DNA from: Burkholderia stagnalis
GTDB lineage: Bacteria; Pseudomonadota; Gammaproteobacteria; Burkholderiales; Burkholderiaceae
Direction: 5' to 3'
Assembly: GCF_902830275.1 (NCBI RefSeq)
Contig: NZ_CADESW010000003.1
Coordinates: forward strand, 186,001 to 250,000
Length of the DNA: 64,000 bases
Position 1 is the first letter of the stretch; each line of letters opens with the position of its first letter. The notes beneath the pieces are model-generated. The model ran no database searches. It was given only the letters and a program-made list of their open reading frames with translations, and was not told where the DNA came from. Shown piece by piece: positions 27,898-36,554 of the stretch. The translations under genes were made by a program, and so were the position numbers.

Positions 27898-27924
27898 TCT
27901 CCTGCGAGTGGGAATACAACCGGG

Positions 27925-29004
27925 TTAATGACGGGGTGAAGCAACTTGACGATCGACGGCCACGACCAGCCGCGACGCGCGCGGCTGCATCCGGCAGTCG
28001 ATCCAGCCGATGCCCGGCTCGACGCCGGCGAGCCGGCGGCCGGGGGCGAGCTCCGACAGCGCGACGCGCGCGCCGTCGTCGGCCGTGAGCAGCACGGGGC
28101 GATCGGCGCGCATCACGACGCTCGCGCGCGCGCCGGACGCGCTGCGCGCATGCAGCGCGACGAGCGGCGCCGCTTCGATCCGCACGCGGCCGACCACGAC
28201 GGTGCGCAGCGCGCCGCCCGCGCCGACCGTCAGGATCCGCTCGCCGGAGCGCAGCAGCGCGAGCTTGCGCGTGCGTGCGCCGCCGCAGGACACGAACGAC
28301 TCGGCCGAGCCCGCGCTGATCGCGAACGCGAGCGGCTGCGCGACGTCGTGCGGGCCGTCGGCGGCCTTGACGAGCAGCATGCTCGTCGCGGTCGCGCCGA
28401 CCAGCACCGATTCGTCGTCGCCGAGCCGCGAGCAGCCGTCAACGATCGCGTGCGGGCCGGTGCCGAGCGGCTCGACGCTCAGTACCTCGAACTGTTCGAT
28501 CGCCAACGATTCGAGCGGACGGGACGCGCCGCACGCGGCCAGCACGTCGCGCAGCGCGCTCGCGTCGCGCGGCGCGAACGCGATGTCGACCGGCGCGTGT
28601 TCGTACTTGCGCGCGAGATACGCGGCGGCATGCGGCTCGGCCAGCGACACGACGATCCGGCACGCGCGCGCGCCGGCATCGGCGAGGAAGCGTTCGAGCG
28701 GCACCGTCGTCGCGAGCGCGTAGTCGATCACGACGAACGCGTGACGCCGGATTGCGTCGCGCGCCGCGTCGAAATCGCGTGCGCCGTCGATCCGCACGCG
28801 GCGGCCCGCGAGCGGCGCGGCCGCGTCGTCGACCAGCTGCACGGCGCCGGCACGCGACACCACCGCGCGCGCGGGTGCGTCGGTCACGCTCGCGCTCGCT
28901 TCGTCCAGCACGAAACGGCGCACGCCGCTGCGCGCCGCGTCGGCCGCGACGGCGCCCGCCTGCGCGCCGAGCGCGCGCAGGTCGATCCATGGATACGCAT
29001 TCAT
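27925..29004 (-). CDS. Diverged paralogue of 3-dehydroquinate synthase II
   Basis: The protein is 359 residues. It aligns along its length with the neighbouring gene: AYPWIDLRALGAQAG against LSWIDLRKVGELAD, HAIVDGCSRLGDDESVLVGATATSMLL against CVDTCSRFEQDEGILVGSYSTGM, and RTVVVGRVRIEAAPLVALHA against the matching strand. The PFRVNAxxxH block is replaced by PLAFAISAGSAESFV and the CVDTC cysteine pair is reduced to VDGC. It may be a non-catalytic partner or have a new activity. It is 27 bp upstream of the canonical copy and clearly co-transcribed. Confidence 0.85.
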   Translation of the reverse strand: MNAYPWIDLRALGAQAGAVAADAARSGVRRFVLDEASASVTDAPARAVVSRAGAVQLVDDAAAPLAGRRVRIDGARDFDAARDAIRRHAFVVIDYALATTVPLERFLADAGARACRIVVSLAEPHAAAYLARKYEHAPVDIAFAPRDASALRDVLAACGASRPLESLAIEQFEVLSVEPLGTGPHAIVDGCSRLGDDESVLVGATATSMLLVKAADGPHDVAQPLAFAISAGSAESFVSCGGARTRKLALLRSGERILTVGAGGALRTVVVGRVRIEAAPLVALHARSASGARASVVMRADRPVLLTADDGARVALSELAPGRRLAGVEPGIGWIDCRMQPRASRLVVAVDRQVASPRH

Positions 29005-29079
29005 GGGAATCCTTCGTTGTCAGGGAAGCCCGGCATGCAGGCCGGATATGCGCCGGATGGCGGCCGGGTGCGGCCCGGC

Positions 29080-29880
29080 TCAGGCCACGAGATGCGCGGC
29101 TTGCCGCTCGACGCCGTGCACCGCGTCGGACAAGCGGCGGATCAGCGGCGCGACCTTCGGCGCGGTGAACACGTTGCGCCCGGCCGCGATGCCCATCGCG
29201 CCGGCCTTCATCACGCGCGTGGTGAACGCGACGAATTCGTCTTCCGGCAGCTTCGCGCCGCCCGCGACCAGCACCGGCAGCGACGAGCCGGCGATGATGT
29301 CGGCCATGCTCGCGGGGTCGCCGCTGTACGGCAGCTTGACGATGTCCGCGCCGAGATCGGCGGCGACGTTCGCCGCATGCTGGATCAGCTCGGCCTGCGG
29401 ACGATCGCCGAGGCCCGGGCCGCGCGGATAGATCATCGCGAGCAGCGGCATCGACCAGCGCGCGCATTCGGCCGCGATGCGGCTCAGGTCGAGCAGCTGC
29501 TGCGTTTCCGTCTTCGAGCCGAGATTCACGTGCACGCTGACCGCGTCCGCGCCGCAGGCGAGCGCATCCTCGACGCTCGCGAACAGCGTCTTTGCGTTCG
29601 CATCGTCCGCATAGCGAGTGCTGCCGTTCAGGTGCACGACGAGCGCGAGATCGTTCAGCACGTCCGGCGACAGGAAGCGCGCGCGCCCCTTGTGGACGAC
29701 GATCGCATCGCCGCCGTGCGCGGCGACGTCGCCGACGATGTCCCGCAATTGCTGCGGGTTCGCGATCGGGCCGTCGGCCAGCGAGTGGTCGAGCGGCACC
29801 ATCAGACACTTGCCCGACGCGGCATGTACGACCCGCCGCATTCTGAGCGCCTTGCCAGAAACCGAAAGAAGAGAGTTCAT
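29080..29880 (-). CDS. MJ0400/GriI-type class I aldolase (2-amino-3,7-dideoxy-heptulosonate synthase family)
   Basis: The protein is 266 residues with a DeoC/FbaB TIM-barrel fold. Key features: MVPLDHSLADGP (Asp31 and His32), AIVVHKGRARFL and LVVHLNGSTRYADD. Further on are AVSVHVNLGSKTE, MIYPRGPGLGDRP and the Schiff-base Lys182 in GADIVKLPYSGDP, then LVAGGAKLPEDEF. This family includes MJ0400 (archaeal aromatic amino-acid route) and GriI, which condenses aspartate semialdehyde with dihydroxyacetone phosphate. The ATG at 29880 has a GAGGAG ribosome-binding site. It is first in the minus-strand unit, consistent with the first committed step. Confidence 0.92.
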   Translation of the reverse strand: MNSLLSVSGKALRMRRVVHAASGKCLMVPLDHSLADGPIANPQQLRDIVGDVAAHGGDAIVVHKGRARFLSPDVLNDLALVVHLNGSTRYADDANAKTLFASVEDALACGADAVSVHVNLGSKTETQQLLDLSRIAAECARWSMPLLAMIYPRGPGLGDRPQAELIQHAANVAADLGADIVKLPYSGDPASMADIIAGSSLPVLVAGGAKLPEDEFVAFTTRVMKAGAMGIAAGRNVFTAPKVAPLIRRLSDAVHGVERQAAHLVA

Positions 29881-30144
29881 CCGTGACTCCTCGCCAGATA
29901 TGGAGAGGCCGGCTCGTCCGACTTCAGCCTGCCCTCGGGATGCCCGCTTGCGGGCGGAACTGAGCAACGCTTGCAGCAACGCTTGCATCGTGTAAGACTT
30001 GCATACGTCCAATCATCCTATGATTGGATCATCCTTGCAAGCAGATTGCGAGCGATCTTGTTTCCGATGAAACGGGGACGCAACAAATCGCGGCACCGCT
30101 TCCCCTTTGCAGACAACGGCAGCACATCAACCTGTGAGGTGTCT
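29881..30144. promoter_or_regulatory. Divergent promoter of the biosynthetic cluster
   Basis: These 264 bp separate the aldolase start (minus) from the luciferase-like monooxygenase start (plus) and contain the strong palindrome at 30008-30028. AT-content is locally high around 30000-30060. Both transcription units should be controlled from here. Confidence 0.65.
30008..30028. promoter_or_regulatory. Candidate operator: perfect palindrome with 9-bp arms
   Basis: TCCAATCAT, a 3-bp spacer CCT, and ATGATTGGA form a perfect inverted repeat in the divergent promoter. Size and symmetry fit a GntR/FadR-type dimer site. The related GGATGATAGGAT lies upstream of the gntR gene at about 24855. Confidence 0.65.
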
Positions 30145-31203
30145 ATGAAGTTCGGCGTGTCCTTCCTGCCCGATACCGGTCCGACCGATCGTTCCGCGGC
30201 CGACTACTACGCGGAGGCGCTGAGGCTCAGCGCGCTGGCCGATCGGCTCGGCTACGCCTACGTGAAGATGACCGAGCACTACCTGAAGCCGTACGGCGGC
30301 TACAGCCCGTCGCCGCTGATGTTCCTGGCCGCGGCGGCCGCGCAGACGCAGTCGATCCGGCTGATGACGGGCGGCATCCAGGCGTCGTTCCACCACCCGA
30401 TCCAGCTCGCGGCCGAGGCCGCGCAGCTCGACGCGATTTCGAACGGCCGGCTCGAGCTCGGCTTCGCGCGCGCGTTCCTGCCGTACGAATTCGACGCGTT
30501 CGGCATCGACCTCGATTCGAGCAAGGCGCGCTTCCAGCAGACGATCGACGCCACCGTGCGGCTGCTGAAGGAGGAATCCGCGAGCGAGGACACGCCGTTC
30601 TTCCGCTACCGCGATGCGCATTCGCTGCCGCGCCCGACGCAGCAGCCGAGCCCGCCCGTGTGGGTCGCGGCGCTGCTCACGCCGTCGAGCTTCGAATGGA
30701 TCGGCGAGCGCGGCTTCAACCTGCTGATGGCCGCGCCGCCGCGCCGCGCCGCGCTGTCGAAGACGCAGGAGATGGTCGCGCTGTATCGCGACACGTTCGA
30801 GCGGCATCACGGCCACACGGGCCGCAAGCCGCAGGTCGCGATCAGCATCCCGCTGATGATCGGCACCAGCGACGCGCACGCGCTGCAGCTCGCGGAGCCG
30901 CGGCTGCGCCATCACTGGCGCTACTTCGCCGATGCCGCGAAATCGTGGGAGCAGGTGCAGTCGTCCGCGTACCAGGGCTACAACGAGGCGATGAAGAACA
31001 AGATGAGCGGAATGGACACGGCCGACCTCGACGCGACCGCGGTGCTCGGCACGCCCGACACCGTGCGCGAGCGAATCCGCGCGCTCGAGGCGGACCTCGG
31101 CCTCGACGTGATCCTGTGGCACATCGACTACGGCGCGCAGCCGTTCGACCTGATGCGCAACAACCTCGAGGTGTTCGCCCGCGACGTGCTGCCGCGCCTG
31201 TGA
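30145..31203 (+). CDS. Luciferase-like flavin-dependent monooxygenase
   Basis: The protein is 352 residues, of the bacterial luciferase family (PF00296). Seen: MKFGVSFLPDTGPTDRS, LADRLGYAYVKMTEHYLKPYGGYSPSPL, and IRLMTGGIQASFHHPIQLAAEAAQLDAISNGRLELGFARAFLP, the FMN-binding TIM-barrel core. The C-terminal VLGTPDTVRERIRALEADLGLDVILWHI is also typical. Such enzymes use reduced FMN made by a partner reductase; a flavin reductase is encoded at 32536. In this cluster it could hydroxylate the ring or the amine of the product. GAGGTG lies upstream of the ATG. Confidence 0.9.
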   Translation: MKFGVSFLPDTGPTDRSAADYYAEALRLSALADRLGYAYVKMTEHYLKPYGGYSPSPLMFLAAAAAQTQSIRLMTGGIQASFHHPIQLAAEAAQLDAISNGRLELGFARAFLPYEFDAFGIDLDSSKARFQQTIDATVRLLKEESASEDTPFFRYRDAHSLPRPTQQPSPPVWVAALLTPSSFEWIGERGFNLLMAAPPRRAALSKTQEMVALYRDTFERHHGHTGRKPQVAISIPLMIGTSDAHALQLAEPRLRHHWRYFADAAKSWEQVQSSAYQGYNEAMKNKMSGMDTADLDATAVLGTPDTVRERIRALEADLGLDVILWHIDYGAQPFDLMRNNLEVFARDVLPRL

Positions 31204-31243
31204 CGCCGCATCGATCAATCCAGGACGAGAGGCGAACCCGCTC

Positions 31244-32470
31244 ATGACCACCACCACTTCACTCAGCGCGATCGTCGTCGGCGCGGGGCTCGGCGGGCTG
31301 GCCGCCGCGCTCGCGCTGCGCCGCGCCGGCCATCGCGTGACCGTGCTCGAACAGAGCAAGGCGTTCCGCGAAGTCGGCGCGGGCCTGCAGGTCGTGCCGA
31401 ACGCGACCCGCGCGCTGCGCGCGCTCGGCGTGCTCGACCAGCGGCGGCTCGCGGCCGTCGCGCCCACCGCCACGATCCGCCGCCGCTGGCAGGACGGCAG
31501 CCTGCTCGGCACGTTCCCGCTCGGCGCGGGCGTCGAGGCGGCCTTCAACGCGCCTTACTGGAACGCGCACCGCGCCGACCTGCATGCGGTGCTGCTCGAC
31601 GCCGCGCGCGATCCCGCCGGCGCGGGCCGGCCGGTCGACGTGCGCGGCGGCGTCGCGGTGCGCGGCCTCGACGCGCATGGCCCCGACGGCGCGACCGTGT
31701 TCGATGCGCACGGCGCGCGCTGGCGCGCCGATCTCGTCGTCGCGGCGGACGGCATCCATTCGATGCTGCGCCAGGCGCTGCTCGGCGACGACGCGCCGCA
31801 CTACAGCGGCGACGACGCGTATCGCGCGCTGATTCCCGCCGCTGCGATCGACCCGCGCTCGAACGTGTTCGAGATCGTCGCGGAACCGCAGGTGACGATC
31901 TGGCTCGGCCCCGGCCGGCACGCGATCCATTACTGGGTGCGCGACCGCACGCTGCTGAACCTCGTCGTGATCGTGCCGGGCGACGGCAGCACGCGCGAAT
32001 CGTGGAGCAGCAAGGGCGACCGCGCGACGCTCGAAGCGGAGCTCGACGGGTGGGACCCGCGGCTCGTCGGCCTGATCCGCTGCGCGTCGGACCTGAGCCG
32101 CTGGTCGCTGCACGATCGCCAGCCGCTCGCGCGCTGGGCGTGGGACAGCGTGTGCCTGCTCGGCGACGCGTGCCATCCGATGCTGCCGTACCAGTCGCAG
32201 GGCGCCGCGCAGGCGCTCGAGGACGCGGTCGTGCTCGGCCGCTGCGTGACGGGCCTCGCGTCGAAGGACGCGCTCGGCGATGCGCTGCGCGAGTACCAGC
32301 GGCTGCGCATCGATCGCAGTGCGCGCATCCAGCTCGCGTCCGCCGGCAACGGCGGCGTGTTCCACCTGCCCGACGGCCCCGAGCAGCGCGCGCGCGACGC
32401 CGAGCTGAAGTCGCGCCGCGCCGATTTCAAGTCGTACGACTGGACCTGGGCCGACGCGTACCAGATGTGA
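31244..32470 (+). CDS. FAD-dependent aromatic monooxygenase, salicylate hydroxylase-like
   Basis: The protein is 408 residues and a class A flavoprotein hydroxylase. The FAD Rossmann motif is AIVVGAGLGGLAAALAL. The DG motif is LVVAADGIHSMLRQ. The GD motif is CLLGDACHPMLPYQSQGAAQALEDA. Features near residue 45 (EVGAGLQVVPNATRAL) match the salicylate and 6-hydroxynicotinate hydroxylase group. Members of this group often hydroxylate para or ortho to a phenol, sometimes replacing a carboxylate (oxidative decarboxylation). With a hydroxybenzoate-type intermediate predicted here, such a reaction is plausible but unproven. It starts 40 bp after the luciferase-like gene. Confidence 0.9.
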   Translation: MTTTTSLSAIVVGAGLGGLAAALALRRAGHRVTVLEQSKAFREVGAGLQVVPNATRALRALGVLDQRRLAAVAPTATIRRRWQDGSLLGTFPLGAGVEAAFNAPYWNAHRADLHAVLLDAARDPAGAGRPVDVRGGVAVRGLDAHGPDGATVFDAHGARWRADLVVAADGIHSMLRQALLGDDAPHYSGDDAYRALIPAAAIDPRSNVFEIVAEPQVTIWLGPGRHAIHYWVRDRTLLNLVVIVPGDGSTRESWSSKGDRATLEAELDGWDPRLVGLIRCASDLSRWSLHDRQPLARWAWDSVCLLGDACHPMLPYQSQGAAQALEDAVVLGRCVTGLASKDALGDALREYQRLRIDRSARIQLASAGNGGVFHLPDGPEQRARDAELKSRRADFKSYDWTWADAYQM

Positions 32471-32535
32471 CGCTTCGCCCCGGCGCCGCGCGGCAGCAGG
32501 CGCGGCGCCGGGGTCTCTCGCGATGGAACCGCATC

Positions 32536-33081
32536 ATGCCGAATACCGTGGAACTTGCGCAGCAACTGAAACGGGCGATGCGCGGCGTCGCCGCGCCCGT
32601 GACGATCGTGACGACGGGCGGCGGCCCGGCCGGCGCGCCGTGCGCGATGACGGCCAGCTCGTTTACGTCGGTGTCGCTCGATCCGCCGACGGTGCTCGTC
32701 TGCATCAACCGGCAGGCCAGCATCCACGCATCGATCACCGGCCGCCGGCGCTTCTGCGTCAACGCGCTGCAGAGCTGCCACGCGCCGCTCGCGCTCGCGT
32801 GCAGCGTGTCCGGTTCCGACGCGCGCTTCGCGCACGGCGCGTGGCGCATCGACGCCGCGACGGGCCTGCCGTACCTGGAGAACGCGCAGACGTCGTTCTT
32901 CTGCGACACGCTCGAACAGTTCGAGGTGGGCTCGCATTCGATCCTGGTCGGCGAAGTGACGCGCGTCGCGATGTCGGACGACATCAACCCGCTGATGTAC
33001 GTGAACGGTGCGTTCGCCGGCATTCGCGCGCTGGCGCCCGACGCGGCGCGTACGCCGTCGCATGCCGGCGCGCACGAATGA
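32536..33081 (+). CDS. NAD(P)H:flavin reductase, two-component monooxygenase partner
   Basis: The protein is 181 residues, of the flavin_reduct domain (PF01613). Signature segments are LKRAMRGVAAPVTIVTT, PCAMTASSFTSVSLDPPTVLVCINRQASIHASI, RRFCVNAL and the GSHSILVGEVTRV strand. It would supply reduced FMN to the luciferase-like enzyme two genes upstream. The FAD monooxygenase between them does not need it. ATG at 32536 lies 65 bp after the preceding stop. It closes the plus-strand biosynthetic unit. Confidence 0.92.
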   Translation: MPNTVELAQQLKRAMRGVAAPVTIVTTGGGPAGAPCAMTASSFTSVSLDPPTVLVCINRQASIHASITGRRRFCVNALQSCHAPLALACSVSGSDARFAHGAWRIDAATGLPYLENAQTSFFCDTLEQFEVGSHSILVGEVTRVAMSDDINPLMYVNGAFAGIRALAPDAARTPSHAGAHE

Positions 33082-33213
33082 GCGCGCCGCCGCGCGTGTC
33101 GCATGCACCCGTGCGCCGCGCATGATGCGGCGCGCAATCGATGCGTGCGCCGCACTGACGCCAGGCGGTCGTGTCGCGCACTACCATTGCGCGGCATGCA
33201 CTTGGAGAACTCG

Positions 33214-34137
33214 ATGGCACCCGACCTGAATCTGCTGATTTCACTGGACGCGCTGCTCGAGGAAGGCAGCGTCGTCGGCGCGGCGCGGCGCATGAACCTC
33301 AGCCCGCCCGCGATGAGCCGCACGCTCGCGCGCATTCGCGAGACGGTCGGCGATCCGATCTTCGTGCAGGCCGGCCGCAAGATGGTGCCGACGCCGCGCG
33401 CGCTCGCGCTGCGCGGCGTCGTGCGCGAGGCGGTCGAGCGCGCGTCGCAGCTGCTCGCGCCGAGCGCCGAAGTCGACCTGCGCACGCTCGACAAGCAGTT
33501 CAGCGTGCGCGCGAACGACATCTTCGTCGGCATGCACAGCAGCCAGCTCCTCGAGGAAATGGCGCGCTGCATGCCGCGCGCGATGATGCGCTTCATGCCC
33601 GAGGAAGACGACCTCGACGACGACGCGCTGCGCAGCGGCAGCATCGACCTGTTCATCAGCGCGTCGCGCCGCCTGGGGCCGGAGATCCGCGTGCAGCCGC
33701 TGTTTACGACGACGTTCGTCGGGCTCGCGCGCAACCGTCACCCGATCTTCAACGACGACATCACGCCCGAGCGGTTCGCGCGCTGGCCGCACATCGGCGT
33801 GTCGCGGCGCGGCAAGACGTCCGGGCCGATCGACGCCGCGCTGGCCGAACGCGGGCTGCAGCGGCACGTGCTGCTCGTCGTGCCGACGCCGTACGCGGCG
33901 GTGTTCGCGCTGCAGGAGTCGGACCTGATCCTGCCGCTGCCCGAGCATCTCGCGCGCGGCGCCGTGCGGGCGGGGCTCGGCGTGCGTACCTTCGAGCTGC
34001 CGGTGCCGCTCGAAACCGTGCTGATCACGCAGGCGTGGCATCCGCGCTTCCAGAGCGACCCCGCGCATCAATGGCTGCGCCGGGTCGTGCGCGGGCTGTG
34101 CACGGGCCCGTCCGCGTTGCAGCCGGCGCAGGCATGA
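33214..34137 (+). CDS. LysR-family transcriptional regulator
   Basis: The protein is 307 residues. The N-terminal winged helix (residues 5-64) has LNLLISLDALLEEGSVVGAARRMNLSPPAMSRTLARIRETVGDPIFVQAGRKMVPT. The substrate-binding domain follows with RSGSIDLFISASRRLG and RHPIFNDDITPERFARWPHIGVSRRGK. The start at 33214 has GGAG six bases upstream; an ATG at 33196 would add six residues. It lies between the biosynthetic genes and the efflux operon, all on the plus strand. It could control either, most simply the pump 110 bp downstream. Confidence 0.88.
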   Translation: MAPDLNLLISLDALLEEGSVVGAARRMNLSPPAMSRTLARIRETVGDPIFVQAGRKMVPTPRALALRGVVREAVERASQLLAPSAEVDLRTLDKQFSVRANDIFVGMHSSQLLEEMARCMPRAMMRFMPEEDDLDDDALRSGSIDLFISASRRLGPEIRVQPLFTTTFVGLARNRHPIFNDDITPERFARWPHIGVSRRGKTSGPIDAALAERGLQRHVLLVVPTPYAAVFALQESDLILPLPEHLARGAVRAGLGVRTFELPVPLETVLITQAWHPRFQSDPAHQWLRRVVRGLCTGPSALQPAQA

Positions 34138-34248
34138 CGCGCGCCCGATGCGTGCGCCGCACGCACGCATCGAATGCAAAGACATCACTGTTCTGAACGC
34201 AGGCGGCAACCGTAGACTGCCTCCGTCCTTCATCGTGGAGTGCCGGCA

Positions 34249-36354
34249 GTGCGTGACGCAGCAGACCAGACGGCGGCCGTTTCAATGTCGCCTGCGCGCC
34301 TGGGCCGGGCGGCGGCCGCCCTGCTCGCGCGCCTCGACATCTTCACGCCGCGCGGCGCGTATGTCGCGCGCTCGATCGCCGCCGCGGCGCTCGCGCTCGG
34401 CGTCGCCTACCTGCTGGAGCTGGAGACGCCGTACTCGGCCGCGTCCACCGTGCTGCTCGTGATCAACCCCGTGCAGGGCGCGGTGATCGGCAAGGGCGTG
34501 TGGCGCGTGGTCGGCACGCTCGCCGGGATGCTCGTCGCATTCGTGCTGATGGGCTGCTTCGCGCAGCAGCCGGTGCTGTTCATCCTCGGCTTCGGCTTCT
34601 GGCTCGGCCTGTGCGTCGCCGGCATGACGCTGCTGCGGCACTTCCGCGCGTCGGGCACGGTAGTGGCCGGCTATACGATCGGCCTCGCGACCTACGGCGC
34701 GATGCAGCGCCCCGCGCTGACCTTCGAGCACGTGGTCGGACGCGGCTCGACGGTCGTGATCGGCGTGCTGTGCCTGAGCCTCGTGTCGATGCTGTTCGCG
34801 ACGCGCGATGTGCGCGCGCGGCTCGAAGCGCTGGTCGCGCGGCTCGCCGCCGCCGCCGCGCGCGCGATCGCGCGCCAGCGCGGCGGCATCGCGGCCGCGC
34901 CCGGCGACGACCAGCGGCTCGCGCTGCTGGCCGGCGTCTACGGCATCGACGATCTGCTCGCGCTCGGCAAGGCCGAATCGGAAGACCTCGCGCAGCGCGC
35001 GCGCGCGGTGCGGCACGGGATGGCGTCGCTGTTCGGCGCGCTCGCGGGCGGCACGCCGCCGCTGCCCGCCGACAGCCCCGGCGCCCGCGCGATCGCACTG
35101 CTGCAGCCGCGCCTCGAAGCCGCGTGGCAGGCCGCCGCCGACGCGCTCGAAAGCGGCCCGGGCGGCACCGTGCGCGCGCACGCGCTGCTCGGCGACGCGC
35201 GCCGGCACTTCAAGGCGGCGCTCGATGCGATCGCGCTCGACGATCCGCGCGACGAAGCGGCGCGCCTGATCGCGGGCGAGCGCCTGCTCGAACAGATCGA
35301 CGACTTCCGCGCCGCGCTCGAAGGCCTTGCCGAGCTGCAGCGGCCACGGCCGCGCCACCGGCCCGCGCCGGTGCGCTTTCATCGCGACGTGCGCTCGGCC
35401 GTGGAGAACGGCGTGCGCTCGATGTGCGCGATCGTGATCACCGGCGCGTTCTGGATCGCGACCGCGTGGAACCAGGGCGACATGATGCTGCTCGTGGTCG
35501 CGCCGTACTGCGCGCTGCTCGCGACGGCCGGCAACCCGGCCGCCGGCGCGAAGGCGTTCATCCAGGGCACGGTCGCGGCGGTGCCCGCCGCGTTCGTCTG
35601 CGCGTTCGGCATCCTGCCGCGCATCGACGGCTTCCCGCTGCTCGTCGTCACGCTCGCGCTGTTCTGGCTGCCCGGCATCTACGCGACGAGCGTGCCGAAG
35701 ACGGCGCTCGCGGGCCTTGCGTACCTCGTCGCGTTCAACACGCTGAACGCGGCGACCAATCCGTTCCGGCCCGACCTCGGCCTGTTCCTCAACCAGTCGG
35801 TCGCGTGGGTGCTCGCGACGTTCATCACGCTGCTCACGTTCCAGCTGATCCTGCCGCGCAACCTCGCCGCCGACACCGCACGGCTGCGCCGCACGATCCG
35901 CGACGACGCGCTCGCGCTGCTCGCAGGCCAGCGGCCGGCGGCGCCCGCGTGGCAGCAACGCCAGCAGCACCGGATCGCACAGCTCGGCGCACTGCTCGCG
36001 AGCCAGCCGGCCGCGATGATGCAGGCCACCGTCGAAGGCCTCGCCGCGCTGCACGTCGGCAAGGAGCTGCTGCGGATCCGCCGCTTCGTCGCGCACGACG
36101 GCCTGCCCGACGCGGCGCGGCAGTGCGCGCGCACCGCGCTCGCACGGCTCGCCGGCCGCGCGGCGCAGCCCGGGCGCGCGGCGTTGCATGCGCGCCGGGC
36201 CGCACGCGCGCTCGCCCGCCTCGCGGCCGCCCAGCCCGGCCGCGACGCCGAGCTGAAACGGCTGATGGCCGCGTTCGCCGACGTGTACGTGCTGCTGCAT
36301 ACGCACGCCGCGTATTTCACCCCCGCTCCGGAGGCCCTTCGCCGTGCTCAGTGA
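34249..36354 (+). CDS. FUSC-family efflux permease (AaeB/FusC-like)
   Basis: The protein is about 701 residues, in the fusaric-acid-resistance/aromatic-acid exporter family. It has two halves, each with a block of membrane helices (for example SIAAAALALGVAYLLELETPYSAAST at the N-terminus and ITGAFWIATAWNQGDMMLLVVAPYCALLATAGNPAAGAKAFIQGT in the second) and a long cytoplasmic helical part. It works with the DUF1656 protein, the HlyD-type adaptor and the NodT-type channel encoded next. Start is uncertain: GTG at 34249 has GGAG upstream; GTG at 34240 and ATG at 34285 are alternatives. Confidence 0.88.
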   Translation: MRDAADQTAAVSMSPARLGRAAAALLARLDIFTPRGAYVARSIAAAALALGVAYLLELETPYSAASTVLLVINPVQGAVIGKGVWRVVGTLAGMLVAFVLMGCFAQQPVLFILGFGFWLGLCVAGMTLLRHFRASGTVVAGYTIGLATYGAMQRPALTFEHVVGRGSTVVIGVLCLSLVSMLFATRDVRARLEALVARLAAAAARAIARQRGGIAAAPGDDQRLALLAGVYGIDDLLALGKAESEDLAQRARAVRHGMASLFGALAGGTPPLPADSPGARAIALLQPRLEAAWQAAADALESGPGGTVRAHALLGDARRHFKAALDAIALDDPRDEAARLIAGERLLEQIDDFRAALEGLAELQRPRPRHRPAPVRFHRDVRSAVENGVRSMCAIVITGAFWIATAWNQGDMMLLVVAPYCALLATAGNPAAGAKAFIQGTVAAVPAAFVCAFGILPRIDGFPLLVVTLALFWLPGIYATSVPKTALAGLAYLVAFNTLNAATNPFRPDLGLFLNQSVAWVLATFITLLTFQLILPRNLAADTARLRRTIRDDALALLAGQRPAAPAWQQRQQHRIAQLGALLASQPAAMMQATVEGLAALHVGKELLRIRRFVAHDGLPDAARQCARTALARLAGRAAQPGRAALHARRAARALARLAAAQPGRDAELKRLMAAFADVYVLLHTHAAYFTPAPEALRRAQ

Positions 36355-36538
36355 ATTCGCCGTGGCGGGCATCTACCTGCCGCCGTTCTTCGTGTATGCG
36401 TGCGCAACCGTGCCGCTCTACATGGCCGTGCGCGCCGCGCTCGCCCGCGCGGGCCTGCTGCGCCGGGTCTGGCACCCGGCGCTGTTCGAGTTCGCGGTGT
36501 CGCTCGTGCTCGTCTCCGCGCTGATCCTTTTTCTTTAG
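36344..36538 (+). CDS. DUF1656 small inner-membrane efflux component (AaeX-like)
   Basis: The protein is 64 residues with two membrane helices (AVAGIYLPPFFVYACATVPLYMAV and LFEFAVSLVLVSALILFL). It matches the DUF1656/AaeX family always found with FUSC pumps. The GTG start at 36344 overlaps the end of the permease gene by 11 bp and has a GGAGG site, indicating translational coupling. Its role in the pump is not known. Confidence 0.9.
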   Translation: MLSEFAVAGIYLPPFFVYACATVPLYMAVRAALARAGLLRRVWHPALFEFAVSLVLVSALILFL

Positions 36539-36554
36539 CTCTTCGAATCGCGTC

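Noticed and set aside
25717..27939. A 740-residue plus-strand open frame opposite the methyltransferase and DHQS-II genes
   Set aside because: Arg/Asp/His-rich composition without motifs; both minus-strand genes are clear family members.
26791..29004. DHQS-II genes as the shikimate-pathway dehydroquinate synthase
   Set aside because: Burkholderia uses the bacterial aroB/aroG route, and a normal DAHP synthase is present at 58784. The tandem copies with an MJ0400-type aldolase and tailoring enzymes fit secondary metabolism better.
29971..30144. Upstream extension of the luciferase-like gene
   Set aside because: The frame is open, but it crosses the palindrome and promoter; the GAGGTG site and the MKFGVSF family start place the true ATG at 30145.
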